64,000 bases of DNA from Streptomyces nojiriensis (GCF_017639205.1 NZ_CP071139.1:8803501-8867500); one strand, 5' to 3'. Shown: positions 49,713-58,694, numbered from the stretch's first letter. Numbers and translations are program-made. Notes: generated by a model from the sequence alone, not told the origin.

Positions 49713-50696
49713 TCAGCCGTTCAGGGAGGCCATCAGCTCGGGTGCGTAGCGGTCGCCCGAGGCCACGCCGTGCGGCGCCACGGCGTCGATGGCGGCCAGC
49801 TCCGCGGGGGTGATCGTCACGGCGGTGGCGGCGATGTTCTCCTCCAGGTAGCGGCGGCGCTTGGTGCCCGGGATGGGGACGGCGCCCTGGTGGAGGGTCC
49901 AGGCCAGGGCGAGCTGCGAGGGGGTGACGCCCTTCTCGGCGGCGAGCCGGCGCACCTGGTCCACGACGGCCAGGTTGCGGTGGAAGTTCTCGCCCTGGAA
50001 CCGCGGGTCGGTGCGCCGGAAGTCGTCGGCGGCGAAGTCGTCCGGGCTGGTGATGGCACCGGAGAGGAAACCGCGTCCGAGCGGGGAGTAGGCGACGAGC
50101 CCGATGCCGAGTTCGCGGAGGGTGTCCCGTACGCCGTCGTGTTCGATGCCGCGCTCGAAGAGGCTGTACTCGGTCTGTACGGCGGCCAGCGGGTGCACCG
50201 CGTGGGCGCGGGCGATCGTGGCGGGGGAGACCTCGCACAGCCCGATGTGGCGGACCTTGCCGGCCTCGACCAGCTCGGCCAGGGCGCCGACGCTCTCCTC
50301 GATCGGCACGTTCGGGTCGACGCGGTGCAGGTAGTAGAGGTCGATGTGGTCGGTGCCCAGGTGGCGCAGGGAGCGGTCGGCCGAGCGGCGGATGTACTCG
50401 GGGGTCGCATTGTGTCCGACGAAGGAGCCGTCGTCGGTGAACTCGACCCCGGTCTTCGTGGCGATCACGGCCGACTCGCGGCGGCCGGACAGGGCCTTGC
50501 CGAGCAGCTGCTCGTTGCGGAAGGGGCCGTAGCCCTCGGCGGTGTCGAGGAGGGTGACGCCCAGCTCCAGGGCGCGGTCGATGGTGGCGAGGGACTCGGT
50601 CTCGTCGGTGGCGCCGTAGTGGGCGCTCATGCCCATCAGGCCGAGGCCCTCGGCGCCGACCTTCAGCCCCTGGCCGCCCAGTGCGCGAATCTCCAT
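49713..50696 (-). CDS. Aldo/keto reductase
   Basis: 327 residues from the ATG at 50696 (MEIRALGGQGLKVGAEGLGLMGMS), with GAGGAG upstream. AKR13-like TIM barrel: LLDTAEGYGPFRNEQLLGKAL with the catalytic Asp-Tyr, IATKTGV, HIDLYYLHRVDPNVPIEESVGAL (His), EYSLFERGIE, VAYSPLGRGFLSG, and PIPGTKRRRYLEENIAA. NADPH-dependent reduction of aldehydes or ketones. Its promoter region is shared with the divergent TetR gene, which probably represses it. Confidence 0.9.
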   Translation of the reverse strand: MEIRALGGQGLKVGAEGLGLMGMSAHYGATDETESLATIDRALELGVTLLDTAEGYGPFRNEQLLGKALSGRRESAVIATKTGVEFTDDGSFVGHNATPEYIRRSADRSLRHLGTDHIDLYYLHRVDPNVPIEESVGALAELVEAGKVRHIGLCEVSPATIARAHAVHPLAAVQTEYSLFERGIEHDGVRDTLRELGIGLVAYSPLGRGFLSGAITSPDDFAADDFRRTDPRFQGENFHRNLAVVDQVRRLAAEKGVTPSQLALAWTLHQGAVPIPGTKRRRYLEENIAATAVTITPAELAAIDAVAPHGVASGDRYAPELMASLNG

Positions 50697-50725
50697 GGTG
50701 TGCGTGCTCCTCGCAAGAAAGTAAC

Positions 50726-50739
50726 TAACTGGATAGTTC
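50726..50739. promoter_or_regulatory. Operator-like site 1 (AKR/TetR region)
   Basis: TAACTGGATAGTTC, a match to site 2 with one or two differences; imperfect inverted repeat TAAC-N6-GTTA. Confidence 0.5.
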
Positions 50740-50763
50740 GAGTCTGCGACGCGTCGGGCTCGT

Positions 50764-50795
50764 TTGTCAATAACCGGATAGTTACTTGCTAGGCT
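50764..50795 (+). promoter_or_regulatory. Promoter of the TetR gene (leaderless type)
   Basis: TTGTCA (50764-50769) and TAGGCT (50790-50795), 7 nt before the ATG at 50803. Operator site 2 lies between the boxes. The 20-bp spacing is longer than the usual 16-18. Confidence 0.4.
50771..50784. promoter_or_regulatory. Operator-like site 2 (AKR/TetR region)
   Basis: TAACCGGATAGTTA, an inverted repeat (TAAC/GTTA) 45 bp from site 1 and overlapping the TetR promoter. Confidence 0.55.
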
Positions 50796-50802
50796 GCGGC
50801 CC

Positions 50803-51396
50803 ATGGCACGGGATTCCAACGCGACGAAGGCGCGCCTGCTCGACGCCGCCTTCACCGAGTTCGCGACGTACGGCATCGCGGGTGCGCGCGTCGACCGCAT
50901 CGCCGAGGCGGCGCAGGCGAACAAGCGGCTCATCTACGTCTACTACGGCAACAAGGAGCAGCTCTTCGACGCCGTGCTCCAGCGGGCCCTCGCGACGGGA
51001 TCGGAGTCGGTTCCCTTCGACGCCGAGGACCTGCCCGGCTATGCGGGGGCGGTCTTCGACCACCTCGTCGAGCGGCCGGCGCTGATGCGGCTCGTGCTGT
51101 GGAAGCAACTGGAGCGCCCGGGGGTCACGGACGAGGAGTCCACGTCCTACGACGGCAAGATCGCGGCGGTTCGGCGGGCGCAGGGAGCGGGCCGGATCGA
51201 TGCCGCGGTGCCCGCAGCGGACGTGCTGACGCTGGTCATGGGCCTGTCGCAGGCCTGGTTCGGCGCGGTGGGCGGTCCGGCGGCGGACGCGGCGGGCACC
51301 GGCTGGGCCGCCGAGCGGCTCGCCGAGCACCGCGCGGCGGTGGTGGAATCGGTCCGCCGGATCACCGCACCCGCACCCCCGGCGGGCGGCGCCTGA
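50803..51396 (+). CDS. TetR-family regulator of the aldo/keto reductase
   Basis: 197 residues. HTH: RLLDAAFTEFATYGIAGARVDRIAEAAQANKRLIYVYYGNKEQLFDAVL. The C-terminal domain fits TetR_C-type ligand-binding modules in redox-linked repressors. It is divergent from the aldo/keto reductase gene across two shared operators, the usual arrangement for repression of a neighbour and itself. The stop region is tripled: three copies of GGCGCCTGAG at 51388-51417. Confidence 0.88.
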   Translation: MARDSNATKARLLDAAFTEFATYGIAGARVDRIAEAAQANKRLIYVYYGNKEQLFDAVLQRALATGSESVPFDAEDLPGYAGAVFDHLVERPALMRLVLWKQLERPGVTDEESTSYDGKIAAVRRAQGAGRIDAAVPAADVLTLVMGLSQAWFGAVGGPAADAAGTGWAAERLAEHRAAVVESVRRITAPAPPAGGA

Positions 51397-51427
51397 GGGC
51401 GCCTGAGGGCGCCTGAGGGGTCCACGG

Positions 51428-52003
51428 TCAGCGGCAGGGCCCGGCGAACTCCAGCAGGGTCCGCTCGTACCGCCCGCCGAAGTCCACCCGGGTGACGTCC
51501 TCGAACCGGAACTTCGACAGCCTTGGGTGCCACCGCGCCTCCGGGTCGACCTCCCGCAGCCGCAACGACTTCGGCCGGACCGCGGCCACCTCGCCGATCC
51601 AGCACGCCCCCGGGGCGTCCCGCTCGACGTGCAGCGACACCAGCCCGAAGGCCCGGGAAGCCCCGTCGGCCAAGTCCGCCAGCCCGTTCAGGGCGAGCGC
51701 CGGCTCGGGCGCCCTGGCCGGCCAGCGCCCCCGCCGCCGCAGTGCCCGGACCGTCAGGCAGTCCGGGCCGCCGCGCCACCCGACCTTGGTGATGTCCGGG
51801 GTGCGCACCGCCGCCCAGCCGTCGAGCCGGAGATCACTGCACAGGGCGATGAGCGTCCACGCCGCGCTCGTGCCGACGATGAAACCGTCGAGCCGGTCCG
51901 CGCCACGGATCGCCGACCGGTGGACGCGGACCGGAACGCCTGACGACGCCGCCTCGGCGAGCCGCGCCATGACCTTGTCGTCCACGTCGTCCTTGTGCTC
52001 CAT
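51428..52003 (-). CDS. Hypothetical protein
   Basis: 191 residues from the ATG at 52003, with GCAGGA about 7 nt before. Mostly beta-rich, ending GRYERTLLEFAGP; features include LDGFIVGTSAAWTLIALCSDLRLDGWAAVRTPDITKV, suggesting a small beta-barrel regulatory fold. No family recognised. Confidence 0.6.
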   Translation of the reverse strand: MEHKDDVDDKVMARLAEAASSGVPVRVHRSAIRGADRLDGFIVGTSAAWTLIALCSDLRLDGWAAVRTPDITKVGWRGGPDCLTVRALRRRGRWPARAPEPALALNGLADLADGASRAFGLVSLHVERDAPGACWIGEVAAVRPKSLRLREVDPEARWHPRLSKFRFEDVTRVDFGGRYERTLLEFAGPCR

Positions 52004-52067
52004 GGACAGATCCTGCACCGTCCAGGGCGCGGCGGCACGTGGGTTTCGGCCGGTCCCCGTCCCCGTG

Positions 52068-52853
52068 TCAGCCGGCGAGGAACGGCCGCAGCGCCGTGAC
52101 GAGTTCGGTGGGCGAGTCGAGTGCGATGAGGTGGGCCGCGGCGGGGAACTCGACCAGGACGGCGCCGGGGATCCCGGCGGCGTACCGGCGGGCGATGTCC
52201 TGGAAGTCGGCGACGTCGAGCCGGCCGATCCCGACCAGTGTGGGCACGCCGATGGCCGCGATGTCGCCCACCGCGCCGCCCTGGGAGTGTTCCCCCACCG
52301 TGTCCTGGTTCACCAGCGACGTCCGCACCGGGGTACGGAGCCGTTCGTCCAGCCCCGGAGCGACGTCCTCCCAGCCGCGGCCGGGCCCGCGCAGCCACAT
52401 GTCCAGGTTCACGCGGACCGCGGCGTCCAGATCACCCGCGGCCAGGGCCGCCGTCTCGGCCTCGTCGTAGGCCACCATGTCCGCCGACCAGCCGTAACCG
52501 GGCCACGGCGGGGCGAGCAGCGCCAGCGACCGGACCCGGCCGGGATGGGCCAGAGCGAAGTTCACGGCCACCCGCCCACCCCAGGACGCGCCGATGAGCC
52601 GGACGCTCTCGTGGCCGAGGTGGTCCAGGAGCCGGCACAGGTCATCGGTCTCACTGAACGGCCCGGTCGGGGGCGCGGACTCACCGAAGCCGCGCAGGTC
52701 GTACCGGATGACGGTGTTCCGCTCCGCGAGGGCGGGCACGACCGCGTCCCACATGGTGTGGTCGGCGACGCCGGCGTGCACGAGCACCACGGGCGGACCT
52801 TCGCCGGTGACGGTGTAGGAGAGATGGCCGAGATCGTCGGCAAGGGTAAGCAT
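52068..52853 (-). CDS. Alpha/beta hydrolase
   Basis: 261 residues from the ATG at 52853. Core motifs: GEGPPVVLVHAGVADHTMWDAV, RYDLRGFGES, nucleophile GASWGG (Ser), the acid in GRLDVADFQ and the His in FPAAAHLIALDSP. Resembles haloperoxidase/esterase-type hydrolases. A broken second hydrolase gene lies upstream. Confidence 0.85.
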   Translation of the reverse strand: MLTLADDLGHLSYTVTGEGPPVVLVHAGVADHTMWDAVVPALAERNTVIRYDLRGFGESAPPTGPFSETDDLCRLLDHLGHESVRLIGASWGGRVAVNFALAHPGRVRSLALLAPPWPGYGWSADMVAYDEAETAALAAGDLDAAVRVNLDMWLRGPGRGWEDVAPGLDERLRTPVRTSLVNQDTVGEHSQGGAVGDIAAIGVPTLVGIGRLDVADFQDIARRYAAGIPGAVLVEFPAAAHLIALDSPTELVTALRPFLAG

Positions 52854-52929
52854 CCGCAGATGGTCGCAGGCCGGCGCCCCGCAGGCCATCCGAATTCCCG
52901 GCAAACGCAGTCCCCGTGGGCTTGCCGCG

Positions 52930-53200
52930 TCAGAAGGCGGATGCGAGCAGTTCCTGGAGGAGTCCGACGACGAGCCGGGGCTGTCCCACGAACGGCGAGT
53001 GGTCGGTCCGCCACTCGCGGACGTCGGTGCACCGCGCGGCCATCGTCCGCTGGAGGCCCGGGTCGACGGCCCGGTCCCGTGCGCAGACCACGTAGGTGGA
53101 GGGGGTGTCCTTCCAGCTCTGGCGCTCTGGAACTCCTCGCCCGCAGCCGGAGGCTTGGGCCCGCAGGAGGTCGACCGCCCGGGCGGCGAGCGTCAAGCAG
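52930..53200 (-). pseudogene. C-terminal remnant of an alpha/beta hydrolase gene
   Basis: About 85 residues on the minus strand, ending at the stop at 52930, match the end of small alpha/beta hydrolases: SWKDTPSTYVVCARDRAVDPGLQRTMAARCTDVREW, then the catalytic-His region DHSPFVGQP and LVVGLLQELLASAF. The N-terminal half with the nucleophile is missing upstream, where the HEAT gene begins. Truncation is probably linked to the nearby IS110 sequence (inference). Confidence 0.7.
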
Positions 53201-53257
53201 GTGGGCAGCGTCGGCCCGGGGTTCGATCTTCCGCGTGGGGCATGAGACTGTCTGGTC

Positions 53258-53674
53258 GTGTCGGAGATGATGAGTGGGTTGGAGGCGGCCTTGGCTGAGG
53301 CGTCGTCTCCTTCGTGGTCGCAACGTGTTCGTGCCGGGCATGACCTTGCCTCCTTCGCTGATGTTCCTGAGGCTGCGGAAGCGTTGGTGGGGCTGTTGCT
53401 GGACGTCGAGGACACGGCGGTGACCCGGCAGACGGCAGAGGCGCTGGCCCGGGTGGGGACGGTGGCCTCCGTAAGGCTCATCTCTCTCGCGGTTGCCGAG
53501 GCTGACGACCACCAGGCTGACTGGCTGCAGACCGGGGTGCATGACGCGCTCGTGGGGCCGGACGGTGTGCTGGACGTCGCAGCGGTCTGCGGGCAGCTCG
53601 CCCGGGACCCGGAAGAAGCTGTCCGTCGGGGTGCCGCGGAGGTCTCGGCGTGGGCGGACGGCACAAGAGGCTGA
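53258..53674 (+). CDS. Small HEAT-repeat protein
   Basis: 138 residues from a GTG. Helical repeats: SWSQRVRAGHDLASFADVPEAAEALVGLLLDVEDTAVTRQTAEALARVGTVASVRLISLAVAEADDHQADWLQTG, as in PBS-lyase/HEAT scaffolds. It probably binds a partner. It ends just before the decayed transposase, whose read-through frame overlaps it on the other strand. Confidence 0.72.
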   Translation: MSEMMSGLEAALAEASSPSWSQRVRAGHDLASFADVPEAAEALVGLLLDVEDTAVTRQTAEALARVGTVASVRLISLAVAEADDHQADWLQTGVHDALVGPDGVLDVAAVCGQLARDPEEAVRRGAAEVSAWADGTRG

Positions 53675-53689
53675 TGTGAGTCGAGCTGC

Positions 53690-54890
53690 CTGTGGCCAAA
53701 GCGCGGGGGACGCGGGGTTCGTAGAAGGTGCCGTCGCAGAGCATCGCGAACAGCACGCTGATACGGTGCCGGGCCAGGCGGAGAAGGGCTTGAGTGTGGG
53801 TCTTTCCGCGGGCTCGGCACTTGTCGTAGTAGGTCCGGGAAGCGGGATCGTGCAGGGCTGCGAACGCGGAGAGAAACATCGCCCGTTTCAGCTGCCGGTT
53901 GCCGCCTCGGGGCGCGCGTTCGCCGTGAATCGAGGTCCCCGACGACTTCGTGGTGTGCACGAGTCCGGCGTAGGAGGCCAGGCGGGCGGCGTTGGGGAAA
54001 CTGGTGCCGTCGCCAACGGTGACCAGCAGCACGGCGGCGGCCCTGACCGCAACCACCGGCATCGAGGTCAGGACTACCGAAGGAGGGTATGCCTCCAGCA
54101 GGGCCTCGATCTGGGCCTCCAACGCGCGTCGTTGCTCGTGGACGGCTCCGAGCGAACGGGCCAGGGACGGGATGACGACATCGAGGGTGCCGGTCCCCGG
54201 AACGACGACGGTCTGTTCGTCGAGCGCGTCGAAGACCTCGTCGGTCAGCCGGGCGGCCATGCGGGGGCCTTGGGTCGGATGGCCTCGACGAGCCTGCGGC
54301 TGCCGACTTTCCGCAGCGCGGCTGGGGATCCGTAGCGTTCCAGCAGCCAGGTGACGGCCTGGTGGTCGAGACGGGGGCCCAGGACGCGTTCGAGGCCGGG
54401 GTGGAACTGGGTGAGCAGGCCGCGTATGCGGTTGCTGGTGCGGTGGCCTCGGCGGCGAGTCCTGGTCGAAGCCCACGAGCACGGTCAGTTCGGCGGTGAT
54501 CTCGTCGGGTTCCAGCGAGCGCAGCGCGTGGGGCAGCGTGCGGGCGGCGTCCGCGATCACCGCGGCGTCCTTCGCGTCGGTCTTCGCCTCGCCCGGGTAG
54601 AGATCGGCGATCTGGCGCATCGCCAGTCCGGGCAGGTAGGCGACCTTGCAGCCCGCATCACGGGCGACGGTCAGGGGCAGGGCGCCGATGGAAGCGGGCT
54701 GGCCCACGATCACCAGGATGGTGCCGAACTTCGCGGTCGGCTTGTCGAAGACGGCCCGCAGCTTCGGCGCGCTGTTGGGCAGCTGCTTGTCGAAGACCTT
54801 CTTGCCGGCGGGGGTGAGCCCGTTGCCGTGGTGGGTCGTCTTGGCGACGTCCAGGCCGAGGAACACGCCCACGTCTTCGGTGTCGAACAT
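53690..54890 (-). pseudogene. IS110-family transposase, decayed
   Basis: From the ATG at 54890 (MFDTEDVGVFLGLDVAKTTHHG). The N-terminal DEDD/RuvC part has FLGLD and GEAKTDAKDAAVIADAART. The C-terminal part has VTVGDGTSFPNAARLASYAGL, SSGTSIHGERAPRGGNRQLKRAMFLSAFAAL and RTYYDKCRARGKTHTQALL. The acid normally seen in VVDQPA is glycine here (VIVGQPA). The middle is out of frame: bases are missing near 54460, 54441 and 54262, each restored by one C. The net three losses restore the frame, so one long but wrong reading survives. The 3' end reads on into the HEAT gene without a stop. Not functional as read. Confidence 0.8.
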
Positions 54891-55457
54891 CGAGCCCTTC
54901 CGGGGAATTGAACGTGCCGGCCTCGGCATCGATGTCGTACACGCGCATCCACGTTATGCAGACCTGCCGCCCGCGAGGTGCCGGGCGTTGCGCTCGGAGG
55001 GGCGGTAGTCGGGCCTCTCATCAGCGTCTCCGACGGCACCTTCCGGGCCCGGTGACACCACCCCCCAGGTCATGCCTTCGACAGGGGGGAACAGCCATGC
55101 CGGGCCCTGAGGCCAGCGGCTCTCTTGCAGGACCGCGAAGAACATAACGGGGGGCACGGAGATGCGGTGCCGCTGATTGGTGCGGCCCACACCGCCCGCT
55201 CCGCGCGGACGCGGGCGATCGGCACCCGTGTTCCTCCAACGCGCGGGCCCTGCCGCCAGGTTCACGAGAATGTGCGTGGACGGACTGTCGGTGATCAAGT
55301 ATCGTCCGACCTCGGACCACATCGCGCGAGACGAACGGAAGGAGGCGAGTGCCGTGCTGTTCTCAACCACCCAGCGCTCCCTCCCCGTTACCCCGGTGTG
55401 GTTCATCTGATCCGAGGCCGGGAGCGCACCACGCAGTACACATCCCGGAGGAAACCC
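54891..55457. other. Intergenic, 567 bp, between the IS110 remnant and the GNAT gene
   Basis: No confident gene. On the minus strand, RHRISV and nearby bases (55110-55190) resemble the C-terminal segment of IS110-type transposases and may be a second remnant. The part just upstream of the transposase start (54891-55100) is where the non-coding left end, with any bridge-RNA, of an IS110 element would lie. Short open frames (for example 55270-55410 on plus) lack recognisable products. The right end holds the GNAT leader with GGAGGAAA. Confidence 0.4.
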
Positions 55458-56360
55458 ATGACCGATCTGGTCATCCGCGCGCTCGACGAGAGCGACGCCC
55501 ACCTGTTCGACGCACACCCCGATCCGCTGAACGCCCGCGCCGCCCACGAGCGCACCACACACCGCCCCGACTGGAAGCGTGTGGCCCTGCGCGACGGCAC
55601 GGTCGTCGCCCGTGGTGCCTGGTGGGGCGGCGCCGACGACAAGGAACCCGTCAACGTCAACTGGTTCGACGTCGCCGAGGGCGAGGTGGAGGCAGGGGCC
55701 GAACTCCTGCGCTCCGCCCCCTGGCAGGTCGAGCTCGAGATCAACCTCCCCGGCGACTGGCGCGAGCACCCCGACCTGACCGCCGCCACCGAGACGCGCT
55801 ACGCCGCCGCCCGGGCGGCCGGCTACGAGCTCCTGGTGGAACGCTTCCTCTACCGCTGGACCCCGGAGCACGGACTCCCCGAACGGCCCGGCCGCCTCGT
55901 CTTCGGCGCCGAACCGGACGACGCGGTCTTCTTCGACGCGCTGCGCCGCATCCATTCGGTCACCCTGGACGCCCATGCCCTGAAGGCCATAGCGGAGGGC
56001 GGCCTCGACCAGGCCGCCCAGGAGGAGCTCGACTTCTTCCACTGGTGCCCGTCCCCGCGCGAGTGGTGGCAGGTCGCCCGTACACCTGAAGGCGACCTGG
56101 CCGGCATCCACATCCCGGCGCACAATCCCTCCGGTCCGACCATCGGCTTCATCGGTGTCCTTCCGGAACACCGCGGCCGCGGCTACGCCTACGACCTCCT
56201 CGCGGAGTGCACCAACTTCCTCGTGGAGCACGGCGCCGAGGCCGTGACCGGAGCCACGGACCGGGGGAACTTCCCCATGGCCGCGAACTTCGCCAAGGCA
56301 GGCTTCCCCGTGGTCCGCGAGCGCGTCAACTTCCACCCCGCCACCCCGTCCGCGACCTAG
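55458..56360 (+). CDS. GNAT-family N-acetyltransferase
   Basis: 300 residues, ATG at 55458 with GGAGGAAA upstream. Two GNAT-like halves are present: an N-terminal degenerate one (LVIRALDESDAHLFDAH, GDWREHPDLTAATETRYAAARAAGYELLVERFLYRW) and a catalytic C-terminal one with acetyl-CoA motif VLPEHRGRGYAYDLLAE and TDRGNFPMAANFAKAGFPVVRERVNF. Substrate unknown. Confidence 0.85.
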   Translation: MTDLVIRALDESDAHLFDAHPDPLNARAAHERTTHRPDWKRVALRDGTVVARGAWWGGADDKEPVNVNWFDVAEGEVEAGAELLRSAPWQVELEINLPGDWREHPDLTAATETRYAAARAAGYELLVERFLYRWTPEHGLPERPGRLVFGAEPDDAVFFDALRRIHSVTLDAHALKAIAEGGLDQAAQEELDFFHWCPSPREWWQVARTPEGDLAGIHIPAHNPSGPTIGFIGVLPEHRGRGYAYDLLAECTNFLVEHGAEAVTGATDRGNFPMAANFAKAGFPVVRERVNFHPATPSAT

Positions 56361-56372
56361 CAGCGGCCTTGA

Positions 56373-56413
56373 TCCTCGCCCCGCGCCGTGCTGTTCTCGC
56401 TGCGGGGCGAGGA
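56373..56413 (+). terminator. Hairpin after the GNAT gene
   Basis: TCCTCGCCCCGC pairs with GCGGGGCGAGGA: a perfect 12-bp stem with a 17-nt loop, 13 bp beyond the GNAT stop. Confidence 0.65.
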
Positions 56414-56463
56414 CGTCCTTCTCCCGTGCGCGCGGCCCACGCCCGGCTCCCGGATCCGCTCCG

Positions 56464-56469
56464 TACACT
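56464..56469 (+). promoter_or_regulatory. -10 box of the third VOC gene (leaderless type)
   Basis: TACACT, 7 nt before the ATG at 56477; no ribosome site. Confidence 0.5.
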
Positions 56470-56476
56470 GACGGGC

Positions 56477-56860
56477 ATGGCATGCCGCATCAGTGAGCTG
56501 GTCGTCGACGCCGCCGACCCCGACCGACTCGCCGCCTTCTGGAGCGAGGTCCTCGGCTACGTCGAAATCGGCCGGGAGGACGACGGAAGCATCGAGATCG
56601 GGCCCCCCGACGCCGGCTTCGGCGGCCCGCAGCCCACCCTGGTCCTCAGCCCCAGCAGCGCCCCGCGGACCGGGAAGCTCCGGCTGCACATCGACGTCAA
56701 CCCCACCGACCGCGACCAGGACGCCGAACTGGAGCGCCTCCTCGCCCTCGGCGCGAGGCCCGCCGACGTCGGCCAGACCGGCAACGAGAACTGGCACGTC
56801 CTCGCCGACCCGGAGGGCAACGAATTCTGCCTCCTGCACCGGCGGCTCCCGCCCCTCTGA
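56477..56860 (+). CDS. VOC-family protein
   Basis: 127 residues. Typical glyoxalase-like module: ISELVVDAADPDRLAAFWSEVLGY, KLRLHIDVNPTDRDQDAELERLLALGARPADVGQTGNENWHVLADPEGNEFCLL. Resembles the VOC protein at 1.9-2.3 kb more than the one at 28.6 kb, judging by the closing NENWHVLADPEGNEFC. Its substrate is unknown. Confidence 0.83.
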   Translation: MACRISELVVDAADPDRLAAFWSEVLGYVEIGREDDGSIEIGPPDAGFGGPQPTLVLSPSSAPRTGKLRLHIDVNPTDRDQDAELERLLALGARPADVGQTGNENWHVLADPEGNEFCLLHRRLPPL

Positions 56861-56890
56861 CCGCGCGCGCCCGGTGCCTCGCGCATCACA

Positions 56891-58351
56891 TCAGCGTCGG
56901 TCGGGAAGGTGCCAGCGGTGCGGGGCGGCGAGCGCGTCGATGCTGTCGGGCCCCCAGGTTCCGGGGGCGTACGGCTCCACGGCTGGGGGTGCGTCCAGCA
57001 GCGGGGACGAGACCTCCCACAGGCGTTCGATGCCGTCGGAGCGGGTGAAGAAGGACTGGTCGCCGAGCATGGCCTCCAGGAGGAGGTGCTCGTAACCCTC
57101 CAGGGAGTTGTCGGCGGTGAAGGAGCTCCGGTAGCCGAAGACCATGTCCGCCTCCGCCAACCGCATCGAGGGGCCGGGCTCCTTGACGAGGAACCGGGCG
57201 GTGATGGAGCCGGGATCGGCGAAGTCGATGACGAGCTCGTTGCTCCGGCCGTCGACGGCCGCACGCGCGTTCAGAGGGAACATGCCGAGGACGGGCTCGC
57301 GCAGTCCCAGGGTGACGACGTGCCGGCCCTCGGCCAGTGCCTTGCCCGACCGCAGGAGGAAGGGGACACCGGCCCAGCGCCAGTTGTCGATCTCGACGCG
57401 CAGGGCGGCGAACGTCTCGGTGTCCGAGGCCGGATCGACCCCGGGCTCGGCGCGGTAGCCCGTGTACTGTCCGCGGACGACGTGCGCGGGATCCAGCGGC
57501 CGCAGGCTGCGGAAGACCTTGACCTGCTCGTCCCGGAGCGACTGCGCGTCGAGGACGACCGGCGGTTCCATGGCGACGAACCCGAGCAGCTGGAAGAGAT
57601 GAGTGACGATCATGTCGCGGAAGGTTCCGGTGCCCTCGAAGAAGTGCGCGCGGCCCTGGATGTCGATCTGCTCGGGCACGTCGATCTGCACATGGCTGAT
57701 GTGCTCGCGGTTCCAGAGCGGTTCGAAGAGGCCGTTGGCGAACCGGAGGGCGAGGATGTTGTCCACCGCCTCCTTGCCGAGGAAGTGGTCGATGCGGAAC
57801 ACGCGGGACTCGTCGAACACGGCGTGGATGGTGCCGTTGAGCGCGCGGGCGGACGCGAGGTCGGTCCCGAAGGGCTTCTCGACGATGACACGGGCGTCCT
57901 GGGCGAGGCCCGTGGCGCCGAGGAGTTCGATCACCGAGGTGAACGCGACGGGCGGGACGGCGAGGTGGAAGAGCCTGCGCGGAGTGCCGCCGACGGCCTG
58001 CTCGGCCGCGCGCACCGCCTCCACCAGCGGTTCGGGGGCCGCCGGGTCGGCCGAGCCGAAGGACAGGGCGGACTCGAACTCCTGCCATACGGGGCCTTCC
58101 GGGCGCGAGCGCCCGAACTCCGCCACGGCCTGCCGGGCGTGGGCACGGAAATCCTGGTCGCTCAGGGCCTCGGCCGCCGGGGCGGAGCCGACGATGCGGT
58201 AGCGCCGCGGCATCAGCCCCGCCTTGGCGAGATGGAACAGGCCGGGCAGCAGTTTGCGCCGGGCCAGGTCTCCCGTGGCTCCGAAGAGGACGATGACGTG
58301 GTCGGCGGGGCTCGGCTGTGGGGACTGCGCGGGCTGGGTGGGCTGGGTCAT
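56891..58351 (-). CDS. zwf: Glucose-6-phosphate 1-dehydrogenase
   Basis: 486 residues from the ATG at 58351 with GAGGAGG upstream. Coenzyme motif VLFGATGDLARRKLLPGLF; the catalytic segment RIDHFLGKEAVDNILALRF with the substrate Lys and His; EKPFGTDL; and the C-terminal FRDMIVTHLFQLLGF and PVPFLLRSGKAL-type region (FLLRSGKALAEGR). It makes 6-phosphogluconolactone and NADPH in the pentose phosphate pathway. It is a stand-alone copy: no transaldolase, OpcA or 6-phosphogluconolactonase is beside it, unlike the main Streptomyces zwf operon, so this may be a second copy. Confidence 0.95.
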   Translation of the reverse strand: MTQPTQPAQSPQPSPADHVIVLFGATGDLARRKLLPGLFHLAKAGLMPRRYRIVGSAPAAEALSDQDFRAHARQAVAEFGRSRPEGPVWQEFESALSFGSADPAAPEPLVEAVRAAEQAVGGTPRRLFHLAVPPVAFTSVIELLGATGLAQDARVIVEKPFGTDLASARALNGTIHAVFDESRVFRIDHFLGKEAVDNILALRFANGLFEPLWNREHISHVQIDVPEQIDIQGRAHFFEGTGTFRDMIVTHLFQLLGFVAMEPPVVLDAQSLRDEQVKVFRSLRPLDPAHVVRGQYTGYRAEPGVDPASDTETFAALRVEIDNWRWAGVPFLLRSGKALAEGRHVVTLGLREPVLGMFPLNARAAVDGRSNELVIDFADPGSITARFLVKEPGPSMRLAEADMVFGYRSSFTADNSLEGYEHLLLEAMLGDQSFFTRSDGIERLWEVSSPLLDAPPAVEPYAPGTWGPDSIDALAAPHRWHLPDRR

Positions 58352-58694
58352 GGCGGGCCTCCTCACGCGTCGGCGCCGGGGCGCTCCATGGCACGACGTA
58401 CGGGACCGGGACCGGGACCGGGACCGGTGTCCATCCGCCCGGGTCCGACTCGTACGAGGTGCACGGGTGTGCCTGAGGCCATTCGCCGCACTTCCGTTCC
58501 GGACGGCCGCATCGCCCTGAGCACCCACTGTGCGTGTTCACCACCGTTCCGGCACCCGGGATTCCACCACCCGGGTCACGGGTACGGGGGACCAAGAGGT
58601 GCGGTACTCGTACGGCCGGGCGATCGAAGCAGGTGTCCCGGGCGGCCTCGTTTCGCTGACGGTCGGGTGTCGCCCTCGGCACTAATCTCAGATC
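58352..58694. other. Intergenic, 343 bp, between zwf and a membrane protein gene
   Basis: Holds the divergent control region of zwf and the next gene. It carries a GGGACC x4 microsatellite at 58402-58425 and a -10 box near the right end. No gene or RNA seen. Confidence 0.45.
58683..58688 (+). promoter_or_regulatory. -10 box of the YrhK-like gene (leaderless type)
   Basis: TAATCT ends 6 nt before the GTG at 58695. Confidence 0.5.

Noticed and set aside
55270..55410. Short plus-strand open frame before the GNAT gene (ends TPVWFI)
   Set aside because: Third-position GC is low, there is no convincing start and no family.
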